From: JAFAGX01 sp035623335
GTDB taxonomy: Bacteria > Acidobacteriota > Terriglobia > Terriglobales > Acidobacteriaceae
Direction: 5' to 3'
Assembly (NCBI GenBank): GCA_035623335.1
Contig: DASPTQ010000124.1
Span: 1-64,000, forward strand
DNA: 64,000 bases
Shown: positions 26,353 through 34,687 of the stretch, piece after piece
How positions within the stretch are numbered: position 1 is the first letter of the stretch
Layout: every line of letters starts with the position of its first letter
Program-made: the position numbers and the translations under genes
The notes under the pieces: generated by a model
Seen by the model: only the letters and a program-made list of their open reading frames with translations
What the model was told of the DNA's origin: nothing
Database searches by the model: none

Positions 26353-27591
26353 ATGGCCTTCAGCGTGGTGATGCCCGCCCTCGAAATGGCGCAGGAGACC
26401 GGCAAGCTGATCTCCTGGCACAAGAAGGAAGGCGACCGGGTTCAGAAGGGCGAACCGCTGCTGGAAATCGAGACCGACAAGGCGGTCGTCGAAGTGGAAG
26501 CCCCGGCCGACGGTTTGCTCGTGGGCATCAAGGCCGCGGCGGGTGCGGACATTCCCGTGGGAAGAACCATCGCCTGGATTGTGGCTCCGGGTGAAGCACC
26601 GCCCCTCGAGAGCGACCCGTCCATGCCGACGGCGCGGCGGGGAACGGAGGTAGAAACCAGATCCATCGAGACCTCCCCGCACGCTGCCAGCGGTTCGCTG
26701 CCGCCGCCCTCGGGTGGGAGGATTTCTCCCAAGGCACGCCGACTGGCCAAGGAACTCGAGGTCGACATCGGGTCGGTGCCCGGCTCAGGCCCGGACGGGG
26801 AGATTCTCGCCTCCGACGTCGAGGCGGCGGCAAAGACCATCGATCGACCCGGCAGACAATCTGACAACCTCGAAGTGACCGGTTCGGTCGGCCGCATCAT
26901 GGCCAAACGAACTACGGAGAGCTGGACCACGGTTCCCCATTTCTTTGTGACCCGGGAAATCGATGCCACGGCGCTCAAGGACTATCGCAATCGCGTCGCC
27001 GCGGAGCTGGAGCAAACCCACGACGATCCGGCCAAGATTGTCCGCATTACGTACACCGATCTGCTGGTGGCCCTGGTCGCGCGCGGGTTGCTTCGGCATC
27101 CGCGCTTGAACGCCAGCTGGACTGCGCAAGGCATCCGCATGCATGATCACGTGAACATGGGCATTGCGATCGCGGTGAATGACGGGGTGGTTGCTGGTGT
27201 GATTCCCCAGGCTGACCGCGCGAGCCTTGTGCAAATCGCAAGCCGGCGGGTGGAGGTCACCGAGCGTGCCTACGCCGGGAAGCTGCGGCCGATCGACATC
27301 GCCGATGCCACGTTTACCATCAGCAATCTCGGCATGTATCACGTCGATCAATTCAGCGCGATCATCACTCCGCCGCAAGCCGCGATTCTGGCGGTCGGCG
27401 CCATCGCCGATCGAGTGGTGGCCATCGAGGGCAGGCCTGCCGTACGACCCAGGATGGCGCTAACCCTCTCCTGCGACCACCGGGTTGCCGACGGCGTGCG
27501 CGCGGCGCTGTTCCTGAACGACCTCGCGGAAGCCCTCCGCCAGCCGGGAAAATCCTTGGCCGAGGCCACTCCCGGCACTCCGACGCGCTGA
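26353..27591 (+). CDS. 2-oxoacid dehydrogenase E2 component (dihydrolipoamide acyltransferase)
   Basis: Core acyltransferase of the complex encoded upstream, 412 residues. One lipoyl domain (about 1-80) carries the lipoylation site Lys in IETDKAVVEV. A Pro/Ser/Glu linker leads to a peripheral-subunit-binding domain (about 118-155, ISPKARRLAKELEVD). The catalytic domain (about 175-405) ends in SCDHRVADG with the catalytic His and Asp. No dihydrolipoamide dehydrogenase (E3) follows, so E3 must be borrowed from elsewhere. It is the last gene of the rightward operon and converges on the chromate-transporter genes with a 44-base gap. Confidence 0.92.
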   Translation: MAFSVVMPALEMAQETGKLISWHKKEGDRVQKGEPLLEIETDKAVVEVEAPADGLLVGIKAAAGADIPVGRTIAWIVAPGEAPPLESDPSMPTARRGTEVETRSIETSPHAASGSLPPPSGGRISPKARRLAKELEVDIGSVPGSGPDGEILASDVEAAAKTIDRPGRQSDNLEVTGSVGRIMAKRTTESWTTVPHFFVTREIDATALKDYRNRVAAELEQTHDDPAKIVRITYTDLLVALVARGLLRHPRLNASWTAQGIRMHDHVNMGIAIAVNDGVVAGVIPQADRASLVQIASRRVEVTERAYAGKLRPIDIADATFTISNLGMYHVDQFSAIITPPQAAILAVGAIADRVVAIEGRPAVRPRMALTLSCDHRVADGVRAALFLNDLAEALRQPGKSLAEATPGTPTR

Positions 27592-27635
27592 TCCCGCTGG
27601 CCCGGTTGGGCTGGACTTTCCGCTCTAGACTGGCT

Positions 27636-28163
27636 TCATTTCGGCAGGAACGACAAGATTCCGATAATTCCCCCACCCACTACCAGCAGTGCCGGGTTGA
27701 CTTTGTACTGCAGCAATATCAGCAACACCCCAACCGCAATCGTCGCCGTTTCCAGTCCTGTGATCGCGCCCCTCGCCATAGTGAAACAGCCGGCGAGCAG
27801 CAGTCCGATCGAGACCGGTGCCAGCCCTTGCTGAATCGACCTTCTCCACGGCCACTTCTCCAGCCTCTTCCACAGGCGGGCTACGACAAAGGCAAGCACC
27901 GCGGTCGGACCAAAGAAAGCGAGCAGGGTAAAGACCGCGCCCAGGAAGCCACCGGCCCACTCGCCAATCGAAACAATCATCATCATGTTGGGTCCAGGCG
28001 CCAGCTGCCCGACACTATAGAGATGAATCAGTTGGGGGAAGGTCAGCCACTTGTGCACATCCACGGTCAAAATCTTCATTTCGGGGAAGGCTGCCATTCC
28101 CCCGCCCACCGTCAGCAGGGACAAAAAAGCGAATACCCGAACCAAGTCTAGAATCTGGTTCAC
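27636..28163 (-). CDS. chrA: chromate-transporter (CHR) family protein, second half-size subunit
   Basis: A 175-residue membrane protein of the CHR family, equal to one half of a full-length ChrA. Family features are the N-terminal LSLLTVGGGMAAFPEM block and GQLAPGPNMMMIVSIGEW, followed by four to five hydrophobic helices. It overlaps the partner gene by four bases. Pairs of half-size CHR proteins work together as chromate or sulfate antiporters in characterised cases. Whether this pair exports chromate is inference. Confidence 0.85.
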   Translation of the reverse strand: MNQILDLVRVFAFLSLLTVGGGMAAFPEMKILTVDVHKWLTFPQLIHLYSVGQLAPGPNMMMIVSIGEWAGGFLGAVFTLLAFFGPTAVLAFVVARLWKRLEKWPWRRSIQQGLAPVSIGLLLAGCFTMARGAITGLETATIAVGVLLILLQYKVNPALLVVGGGIIGILSFLPK

Positions 28164-28768
28164 GGCCTAGTGTCCTCTTTCTCCGTCCGGCGCGGGTGGT
28201 GAAAAAGAATAGCCAGGATTCCAACCCCGACCAGGGTTCGGGGAACCGACTGGTGCAAACGGTTGACGGCAATCACGGTGAGCGCCATGAAAACAAAGTC
28301 CCAACGACCGGCCAGTGACTTCTTGCTGAGCTGCACCACGGTGGAAAGGATGAGCCCCACGGCTGCCGCCGCCACGCCCTTGAGTCCGGCGCTCGTCCAA
28401 GGGTGGTCACCATGCTGCCGGTAGAAGATGCCCACCATGGCCATGAAGGCGGCGCCTGGCAGACACATGCCAAGGATCGCAGCCAGGGAACCCAGGGCAC
28501 CACTGAGCTTCTCCCCGACGAGAATAGCCATGTTCGTGGCATTCAGACCGGGCAGTGATTGGCTTATGGAGAGCATCTCCACGAACTCTTTATCTTCGAC
28601 CCACTGCCTCTTAGTCACGAGGCGATCCCGCAGATACGGCACCACACCTCCGAAGCTGGTGGCACCGATCAGCAGAAATTCATGGAAGATCTGACCGACC
28701 GATACAGCCGCCTTCGGCGTAGTTCGAGGGAACGGCTGAAGCCGAGGTTTGGCCGCGGGGCTACTCAT
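28160..28768 (-). CDS. chrA: chromate-transporter (CHR) family protein, first half-size subunit
   Basis: A 202-residue CHR-domain membrane protein, the upstream partner of the gene that overlaps its stop. The signature FLLIGATSFGGVVPYLRD, the Trp/Glu block QWVEDKEFVEML and SLPGLNATNMAILVGEKL match the N-terminal CHR half. Several hydrophobic helices follow, and the C-terminus is short and charged. Its start overlaps the end of the CYTH-like gene by eight bases, so all three genes form one transcription unit. Confidence 0.85.
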   Translation of the reverse strand: MSSPAAKPRLQPFPRTTPKAAVSVGQIFHEFLLIGATSFGGVVPYLRDRLVTKRQWVEDKEFVEMLSISQSLPGLNATNMAILVGEKLSGALGSLAAILGMCLPGAAFMAMVGIFYRQHGDHPWTSAGLKGVAAAAVGLILSTVVQLSKKSLAGRWDFVFMALTVIAVNRLHQSVPRTLVGVGILAILFHHPRRTEKEDTRP

Positions 28769-29732
28769 GGCTCTGCGGTGCGTTTCCCTTCAGACGGTAC
28801 ACCATACCTGTCTTCGTGACCCCCAAGGCAAGCCAATTCTTCACATCCCGCTGCAAGGCGAGGTAGAACTGGGCCGCCCGTTTCTTGGCCTTTTCCGAAA
28901 CTTCCGCCCGGCTGGGAAACTTCACTTGAAAGGCAAACTCGCCCACCAGCGATTTATGTTCGCCGCGGGTGCGCCACAACCCGATGTCGCATTTGCCCAC
29001 CTGGCCTTTGCCGAAGTCCAACTTACCGAGCGGAAGCAATAGTTCTTCGACGATTCCTTCGTTTACCAGACTAATCCTTTCGCCTTCCGACTTCTTCAGC
29101 GTGCCCAGTGCAGGGAATATGCGGACGAGAGTACTCATCGAGCCTCGATCTGCCTCGCGCACCTGGCTCAGGCCGAACTGGCAGTTGTGCGAATAAAGGA
29201 TGCGGTACCCGCCGATACGATCCTTCAGGGGGAGCACTTCGGCTTTAAACTTTATGCGATACTTCCCCCTGATCCTAGGCCGTACGTCCATGGCCGTCGC
29301 CTGTTGCTCGTCGGGATGGCGGAACTTGAAGACGATCTCGGGGTCCCCCACGGGAAATCCATCCACATAAGAAATACGGCGGCGCAGAATAAACGCATTG
29401 TTATAGAGGCGGAAGTCGGGAGTATCTCCGAAGACGATTTCTCGCACCTCTGGCCTGAGCCCGGCCTGGGGATCTTCGATGAAGCCCACGCCGACCTTCT
29501 TGGCAGTCTTCTCGACGATCTTGCCAAAGTCACGAAAGCCCTGAACCGACGTGAAGCGGTCAGGCTTGAGGATCAGCTTTGCTTCCAGGTAGGTGACCTG
29601 GTCGAATGGCTGACCGTCGGCATAGGTGGCGAGTCGAGGAGCTGCCGCCGCCCCTGATCCGGAGCCGGCGGCATGGGCCATGCTCCCGCTTCCGTCTTTC
29701 TTTTTCCTGTTGTCATGCTTGTCTCTGCCCAT
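28761..29732 (-). CDS. CYTH-like conserved protein of unknown function
   Basis: A 323-residue soluble protein with a low-complexity Ser/Gly/Ala N-terminal arm (about 1-38). The core is rich in beta strands with alternating acidic and basic residues: YLEAKLILKP, FILRRRISY, EIVFKFRHPD and KYRIKFKAE. The pattern recalls the CYTH/triphosphate-tunnel fold (an ExExK-like first strand and Arg/Lys-lined strands), but I cannot place it in a named family with certainty. It is the first gene of a unit with the two CHR genes. The 238 bases upstream, up to the DUF3300 gene read the other way, hold no further gene. Confidence 0.55.
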   Translation of the reverse strand: MGRDKHDNRKKKDGSGSMAHAAGSGSGAAAAPRLATYADGQPFDQVTYLEAKLILKPDRFTSVQGFRDFGKIVEKTAKKVGVGFIEDPQAGLRPEVREIVFGDTPDFRLYNNAFILRRRISYVDGFPVGDPEIVFKFRHPDEQQATAMDVRPRIRGKYRIKFKAEVLPLKDRIGGYRILYSHNCQFGLSQVREADRGSMSTLVRIFPALGTLKKSEGERISLVNEGIVEELLLPLGKLDFGKGQVGKCDIGLWRTRGEHKSLVGEFAFQVKFPSRAEVSEKAKKRAAQFYLALQRDVKNWLALGVTKTGMVYRLKGNAPQSHE

Positions 29733-29970
29733 GACGACCTCTCCCCCAAAACATAAGCCCTAAGGCTCTCACAGAACCCTAACCAGGGCAGCTGCCAATT
29801 TTGACAGGTTCGCTTCGAATGGCTTTTTCGTAGGCTTGGGATTAAGCCCGGCTGACTGGCGGTATCGGAACGAACGTCGTCGTGACCGGAGGAAAGAAGG
29901 CCATTGACGATGGGAAACTAGTCGACCTTATCGAACCGAAAGTTTGCGGGCAAGTTGTGGAGAGAAACAA

Positions 29971-31491
29971 ATGATCAGGACCTTCAGCAAACAGCTTTTG
30001 TCCACTGCCTTATCCTTCCTTCTCGTAGTCAACACAATGCAATTGGGGGCGGTTGGTCAGCAAGCACCCCCGGAAGCGGGCGGATATCAGGGACAAGGTG
30101 CGCCGCTCTCAGCGAACGAGTTGCAACAGCTCGTAGCGCCCATCGCTTTGTACCCTGACGCTCTGGTTGCCCAGGTTCTTGGAGCGTCGACGTTTCCCGA
30201 TCAGATTGCCGACGCCGACAATTGGCTGCACCAGAACCAGAATCTGAGCGGCAATGCCCTCATGCAGGCGGTGAATGGCCAGCCGTGGGATCCCAGCGTC
30301 AAGGCACTCACGCAGTTTCCGTCAGTCCTCGACAATCTGGCGAAAAACCTCAGTTGGACTTCCTCGCTGGGAGAGGCGTATCACACTCAGGCCAGCGGTA
30401 TCATGTCGGCCATCCAAACTTTGCGCGCGCAAGCCAAAGCGGCCGGCAATCTGAATTCGGGTTCGCAGATCACGGTGGTGCAAGAGTCGCCGCAGACCAT
30501 CGTCATTCAGCCCACCAATCCGCAGGTGGTGTACGTCCCCGAATACAATCCCACGGTTGTCTATGGCACACCGGTGCAGACGCCTGGCTATAGCACGGGG
30601 GCCTTAGTAGCCACTGGCCTGCTCGCCTTTGGCGCGGGCATCGCCGTGGGAGCTGCCATGAGCAGCAGCTGTTGCGGATGGGGCTACAGCTCCTGGAACT
30701 GCAACTGGCATGGCGGCGCCGTGGTGTACGGGAACAACTACTACTACGGAAACAATGCCTGGCACGGCGGCTACTACGGGTCGAGTGCCACGGCTTATGG
30801 TCCCTACGGGTCCGCTCACTACGGCACAGGCTATAACCCGTCCACCGGGACCTACGCGAGAGGCGGAACTGTCTCGGGCCCCTACGGCTCAGCCAGTGCT
30901 GGTCAAGCCTACAATCCATCGACCGGCACGTACGCGCGTGGCGCATCGGAGTCGACACCCTATGGCAGCGCTGCAGCTGCCCAAGCCTACAACCCGAGAA
31001 CCGGAGCGTATGCCCAAACGAGTCAACACTCCAACGCTTACGGGAACTACGGAAGCTCGGAGGTATCAAAGAACGGCCAGACTGCCTACACCCAGCATCA
31101 GACTACCGCACAAGGTTCGGTGGGAACGATGGAAACTTCTGCGGGTGGTAAAGGTATGGCGACGAGCAGTGCGTACGGCAACTCTGCCGCATACCAAACG
31201 GCAAATGGCAACAAGTACGCGGCATCGAACGGTAACGTCTACAAAAACACCGGCAGCGGTTGGCAGCAAACCCAAGGAACCTCGCACTACAACAGCTCAA
31301 GTTACTCGGGAAGCTCGCATTACAACGGCTCAAGTTACTCGGGAAGCTCGGCAAGCAGTTACAAAGGGTGGGGACAGCAGGAACATAGCGGGTCCTCGGC
31401 CTATAGTGGCGGCGGATGGCAATCGAGAGCGGATAGTGCCCGCGGTTCCTGGAGCCGAGGTGGTGGTGGTGGTGGCGGCTGGCGAAGGTAA
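29971..31491 (+). CDS. DUF3300 protein with a Tyr/Gly/Ser-rich repeat tail
   Basis: A 506-residue exported protein. ATG 29971 with GGAGAG upstream is preferred to an earlier TTG, giving the signal MIRTFSKQLLSTALSFLLVV. The DUF3300 domain (about 35-190) is clear: LVAPIALYPDALVAQVLGAS, WDPSVKALTQFP and NPQVVYVPEYNPTVVYG. A hydrophobic segment around 210-230 precedes a low-complexity tail of some 270 residues with three copies of a unit of about 28 residues (YNPSTGTYARG...PYGSA). Ser/Tyr/Gly repeats follow and the tail ends in a run of Gly and WRR. The domain's function is unknown. A DUF2950 protein follows 81 bases downstream, a recurring pairing. Confidence 0.87.
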   Translation: MIRTFSKQLLSTALSFLLVVNTMQLGAVGQQAPPEAGGYQGQGAPLSANELQQLVAPIALYPDALVAQVLGASTFPDQIADADNWLHQNQNLSGNALMQAVNGQPWDPSVKALTQFPSVLDNLAKNLSWTSSLGEAYHTQASGIMSAIQTLRAQAKAAGNLNSGSQITVVQESPQTIVIQPTNPQVVYVPEYNPTVVYGTPVQTPGYSTGALVATGLLAFGAGIAVGAAMSSSCCGWGYSSWNCNWHGGAVVYGNNYYYGNNAWHGGYYGSSATAYGPYGSAHYGTGYNPSTGTYARGGTVSGPYGSASAGQAYNPSTGTYARGASESTPYGSAAAAQAYNPRTGAYAQTSQHSNAYGNYGSSEVSKNGQTAYTQHQTTAQGSVGTMETSAGGKGMATSSAYGNSAAYQTANGNKYAASNGNVYKNTGSGWQQTQGTSHYNSSSYSGSSHYNGSSYSGSSASSYKGWGQQEHSGSSAYSGGGWQSRADSARGSWSRGGGGGGGWRR

Positions 31492-31572
31492 GCCGTGTAC
31501 TCGGAACGAAATCACCGCACCGAGCGGGTTGCCAGTAAGGAAAGGAATTAGAGCTAGAGTTCGGAGGATGAG

Positions 31573-32511
31573 ATGTTGATCCAACCCTTGAGAAATTCAC
31601 TGACGGCCAGGTTGCTGCTTGTGGGCCTGGTGCTCTCGCTTGCGGCTTGCAACAAATCCGAGAAGCCTTCTCAGCGAGTGTTTGCAACACCCGAGGATGC
31701 GGCCACTGCGTTGCTGGCGGCGGCAAAATCCGGCGATCAAGACGCCGCAACGGCAATCTTCGGCCCGGACTCGAAGCAATTGCTTTCCTCGGGCGATGCC
31801 GTCGAGGACAAGAACGCCACTGCGGCATTTGTCGAAAGGTACGGGGTGATGCATCGCTGGCGCAGCTTGCAGGATGGCTCCCAAATCCTGGTGGTAGGGG
31901 CTGACAATTTCCCATTCGCCATCCCGCTGAAGAAAAACGCCGGCGGACAGTGGTTCTTCGACACCGCCGCGGGAAGGGAGGAGGTTCTCAATCGGCGAAT
32001 TGGCCGCAACGAACTCGCCATCATCGAGGTCTGCCAAGCGGTAGCCGATGCTGAGGGCGAATACTTTTCACGGCTTCACGATGGCGCCACCACCAAACAG
32101 TACGCTCTCAAGTTCATCAGTGATCCCGGCAAGCAGAACGGCTTGTATTGGAAGTCGGACGAGGGACAACCCCAGAGCCCGCTTGGGCCTCTGGTGGCGT
32201 TCGCCACCGCGGAAGGATATAGTGCAAAGTCCGATGCCCACACGCCCTTCCACGGCTATTTTTTCCGCATGCTGCAGGGGCAAAGCAAGAACACGCCCGG
32301 AGGTGCGAAGGACTATATGGTCAATGGCAAGATGGTTGGGGGATTCGCCTTCGTTGCCTATCCTGCGGAATATGGCAACTCGGGAGTCATGTCCTTCATG
32401 ATGAACCAGGACGGAGTGTTGCTGCAAAAAGATTTGGGGAAAACCACGGCGGAAACAGCCGGCGCCATGACCGAGTTCGATCCTGCCGGATGGAGCCTCG
32501 TGGAGCAATGA
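31573..32511 (+). CDS. DUF2950 lipoprotein
   Basis: A 312-residue protein whose N-terminus (LLLVGLVLSLAAC) is a lipobox ending at Cys26, so it should be membrane-anchored. The DUF2950 domain occupies the rest: FATPEDAATALLAAAKSGD, then FDTAAGREEVLNRRIGRNEL, and the closing VNGKMVGGFAFVAYPAEYGNSG, LLQKDLGKTT and FDPAGWSLVE. GGAGG precedes ATG 31573 by seven bases. The function is unknown; it is commonly encoded beside DUF3300 proteins and likely works with one in the envelope. A shortened relative of its last 70 residues occurs at 45575-45799. Confidence 0.87.
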   Translation: MLIQPLRNSLTARLLLVGLVLSLAACNKSEKPSQRVFATPEDAATALLAAAKSGDQDAATAIFGPDSKQLLSSGDAVEDKNATAAFVERYGVMHRWRSLQDGSQILVVGADNFPFAIPLKKNAGGQWFFDTAAGREEVLNRRIGRNELAIIEVCQAVADAEGEYFSRLHDGATTKQYALKFISDPGKQNGLYWKSDEGQPQSPLGPLVAFATAEGYSAKSDAHTPFHGYFFRMLQGQSKNTPGGAKDYMVNGKMVGGFAFVAYPAEYGNSGVMSFMMNQDGVLLQKDLGKTTAETAGAMTEFDPAGWSLVEQ

Positions 32512-32812
32512 GCATTGAAGCAGGTTTCCGTAGTGGACCGGTTAGGCGAAGATCCAGTCAGTTTGTTGGTTAAATGACCAAGCCATCTTCCATGCCTCGA
32601 AGGCTTCGAGCAACGCCGCGTCAAGGGACTTCCGCTTTGTGCCTATCGACATCTGATCACTGAGTCCGGAAGACACGTACATCAGCGCGAGCGTTCTAAC
32701 CGTTCCTGCAGAGGGGCGAGAAATTTCTTGAATTCATCCTCAGTCCGCGAGCGCGGCTTCCGACGGCTAGTCGCACCTTTGATGGTAGCCAAACTGCATA
32801 TTCCCAGGGTTG

Positions 32813-32827
32813 ACATCACGGTGATGT
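32813..32827. promoter_or_regulatory. 15-base perfect inverted repeat (possible operator)
   Basis: ACATCAC-G-GTGATGT is a perfect dyad, in the 554-base stretch (32512-33065) that holds no convincing gene. Two bases upstream lies TTGAC. A 63-codon minus-strand frame crosses it but lacks family resemblance. The dyad has the size of a dimeric helix-turn-helix target; which promoter it would serve is unclear. Confidence 0.35.
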
Positions 32828-32990
32828 ACCGGCGTTGTCGGCGCCAGATGCAACTCTCCGAGCCGTAGTTCAACCGGTCGAGCCTGCCAATCGGTAATCA
32901 AGGAATCTCCCCACTTCGGAAGAATGTGATTCTCGATTCTCGAATCGTGGCCAGTCGAGTTAAGAGCCGTTGGTTAATTTTCTCCGAGGT

Positions 32991-33006
32991 CTGGCAGCAC
33001 TGCCAG
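32991..33006. promoter_or_regulatory. inverted repeat upstream of the beta-barrel gene
   Basis: CTGGCAG-CA-CTGCCAG is a perfect seven-base inverted repeat with a two-base spacer, 60 bases before the beta-barrel start. It may be an operator or a small hairpin in the leader. Confidence 0.35.
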
Positions 33007-33065
33007 TAGCGCACATCATCGGTCACCCTTACAGTAGCGTCACAACCTGACACCAAGGAGAAGGA

Positions 33066-33713
33066 ATGATGAAAGTGAAAATTACCTTTGCAACTCTCTC
33101 GGCAATCATTCTGTGCTTTGGAACAGTTGCCTTTGCCCAAGATAAGCTTGAAGTGTATGGCGAGTACTCCTACCTCCGGTTCAATCCCACCGTCTTTGGG
33201 ATCAACAGCCGCAGTTTCAACGGAGGTGGTGGAGGTGCTACCTGGTACTTTGCCAAGATTTTCGGGATCAAGGGCGAGTTTATGGGCTACGGGAGTACTA
33301 CCTTCACCAAGGTAGTTAGCTCGCCTGTGATCTTGCCGAATGGTGGGATAATCCCGGCCGGTAGCTACACCTCCCAAGGCAACATGTTCACCTACCTATT
33401 TGGACCAGTGGTCAAGATCCCCATTCCGAAGGTCACGCCTTTTGGAGAGTTGCTCTTCGGGGGATCGAACACAAACGGGTATGTGAATTTGACGAACTCG
33501 ATCATCGCAGCCGGAGGGACAATCACCCGATCACCGACTCAGCACCCGTTCACGATGGCTTTGGGCGGCGGACTTGACATTGCAATCTCATCGCACCTTT
33601 CCATCCGCCCCGGCGAGATCGACTACCTGCTGTCGCGATATTCGAACCCATTGACCAGCACGAACAACCAGAACAATTTCCGCTATTGCGCAGGGGTGGT
33701 ATTCAAGTTCTGA
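33066..33713 (+). CDS. small outer-membrane beta-barrel protein
   Basis: A 215-residue exported protein. AAGGAGAAGG lies just before ATG 33066, and a signal peptide ends in VAFAQ. The mature part is a series of alternating amphipathic strands (LEVYGEYSYLRF, GGGATWYFAK, FGIKGEFMGYG, FTYLFGPVVKIP) and closes with a terminal strand ending in aromatic Phe (CAGVVFKF). This is the arrangement of eight-stranded OmpA/OmpX-like barrels. No peptidoglycan-binding domain is attached. Its role, whether adhesion, porin or structural, is not determinable. Confidence 0.8.
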   Translation: MMKVKITFATLSAIILCFGTVAFAQDKLEVYGEYSYLRFNPTVFGINSRSFNGGGGGATWYFAKIFGIKGEFMGYGSTTFTKVVSSPVILPNGGIIPAGSYTSQGNMFTYLFGPVVKIPIPKVTPFGELLFGGSNTNGYVNLTNSIIAAGGTITRSPTQHPFTMALGGGLDIAISSHLSIRPGEIDYLLSRYSNPLTSTNNQNNFRYCAGVVFKF

Positions 33714-33791
33714 TTTCGCTCCTCGAATCTACGGCGCGGGCGAAGGGCCGGCATCAGACTTGAATCGCACGGAACCCTATGTGGGTCTGCA

Positions 33792-33834
33792 CTGGGCGTG
33801 CAACCGTCGTGCTCCCTGACGACGGCGCGCCCAG
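33792..33834. repeat. large two-part stem-loop downstream of the beta-barrel gene
   Basis: Outer stem CTGGGCG (33792-33798) pairs with CGCCCAG (33828-33834), and inner stem CCGTCGT (33804-33810) pairs with ACGACGG (33819-33825) around an eight-base loop. It lies 80 bases after the barrel stop, without a following T run. It may be a transcript-end stabiliser or a repeat-type palindrome. The rest of the 33714-33940 gap shows nothing else. Confidence 0.6.
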
Positions 33835-33940
33835 TCTACCTGCCTATGAGGTAGCATCGGGGACAATCAAGCACAATGAGAAACGTGCTTCCAGTGGGCT
33901 GGGTTGTTGCCCCTAGCCTTAGCCTAGGCAGGAAGCGTGG

Positions 33941-34507
33941 TCACGGCTTTTTGGGCTTGAGGTTGCAGGCTGTCCGAACCAACTGTTGGTCGAGACCCGC
34001 GGGGGAGAATTCCGCGATTTGTGGACCTTCCGGCGTCGTGAGTTGCACCTTGAAGATCTGCGCACCGATGAGTTCGCGCGTGGTGTCTTTATCCATGGCG
34101 AGAAACTGGCCATTCACCCAATTCCAAGAACGCTGGTTGTGACTCTGGTCGACGCGCACCACGACTCGCATTTGCGGCTGTCCCCAAAATCCAGGCTGAT
34201 TCGGACGCGTCCTGACGTTCGGACGAAAGTCACTGAGCGACAACTTCCCGTCGGTGCAGAAGATCATGACCTCGGGTCTTTGATCACTCCCCGGAAGCGA
34301 GTTATCGGCGACCAGGCTGAATTTGACCTTCTTGGCCGCCGTCATCTTGTCCTCGGTTTCCGATTTCGTCCATTTTCCGCCAGCCGGGACGTCGGCAGGC
34401 TGCGCGGAGGCGAGCACTACAGCCGACAGCACGGTGAAAAACGCTACCGACCGCCTTATTCGCAAGCGAGTCCAAATGGTTCGAGCCATATCCAGGGGTT
34501 TCAGCAT
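33941..34507 (-). CDS. exported hypothetical protein
   Basis: I recognise no family. The start at the ATG complement 34505-34507 is preferred because GGAG lies six bases upstream. The 188-residue product has a basic N-terminus, then a signal sequence (VAFFTVLSAVVLASAQ) and a soluble domain of about 145 residues, beta-rich, with two Cys (FCTDG and TACNL). Several Trp and Asn residues occur around SHNQRSWNWVNG. It stands between the barrel protein and cysteine desulfurase, both unrelated. Confidence 0.65.
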   Translation of the reverse strand: MLKPLDMARTIWTRLRIRRSVAFFTVLSAVVLASAQPADVPAGGKWTKSETEDKMTAAKKVKFSLVADNSLPGSDQRPEVMIFCTDGKLSLSDFRPNVRTRPNQPGFWGQPQMRVVVRVDQSHNQRSWNWVNGQFLAMDKDTTRELIGAQIFKVQLTTPEGPQIAEFSPAGLDQQLVRTACNLKPKKP

Positions 34508-34687
34508 CCGCGTCTCCAGCACACCACCCTTTTCTACGGGCGCCAATCTACGCTGCCCGCCACAAGTCCTTTACTGCTATATAAACCCATGATTTCCGGA
34601 AAGTCGCGCCGGCGCAAGCGCAGCCCGGGGGTCGCGATTACCAACGTCAGCGAGTATCTACTGGCCTGGCTGCTCGGGCAGCGCCGT

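Noticed and set aside
32682..32873. 63-codon minus-strand frame in the 554-base gap
   Set aside because: It has no ribosome-binding site or family resemblance that I can support, and is crossed by a perfect dyad; treated as non-coding.
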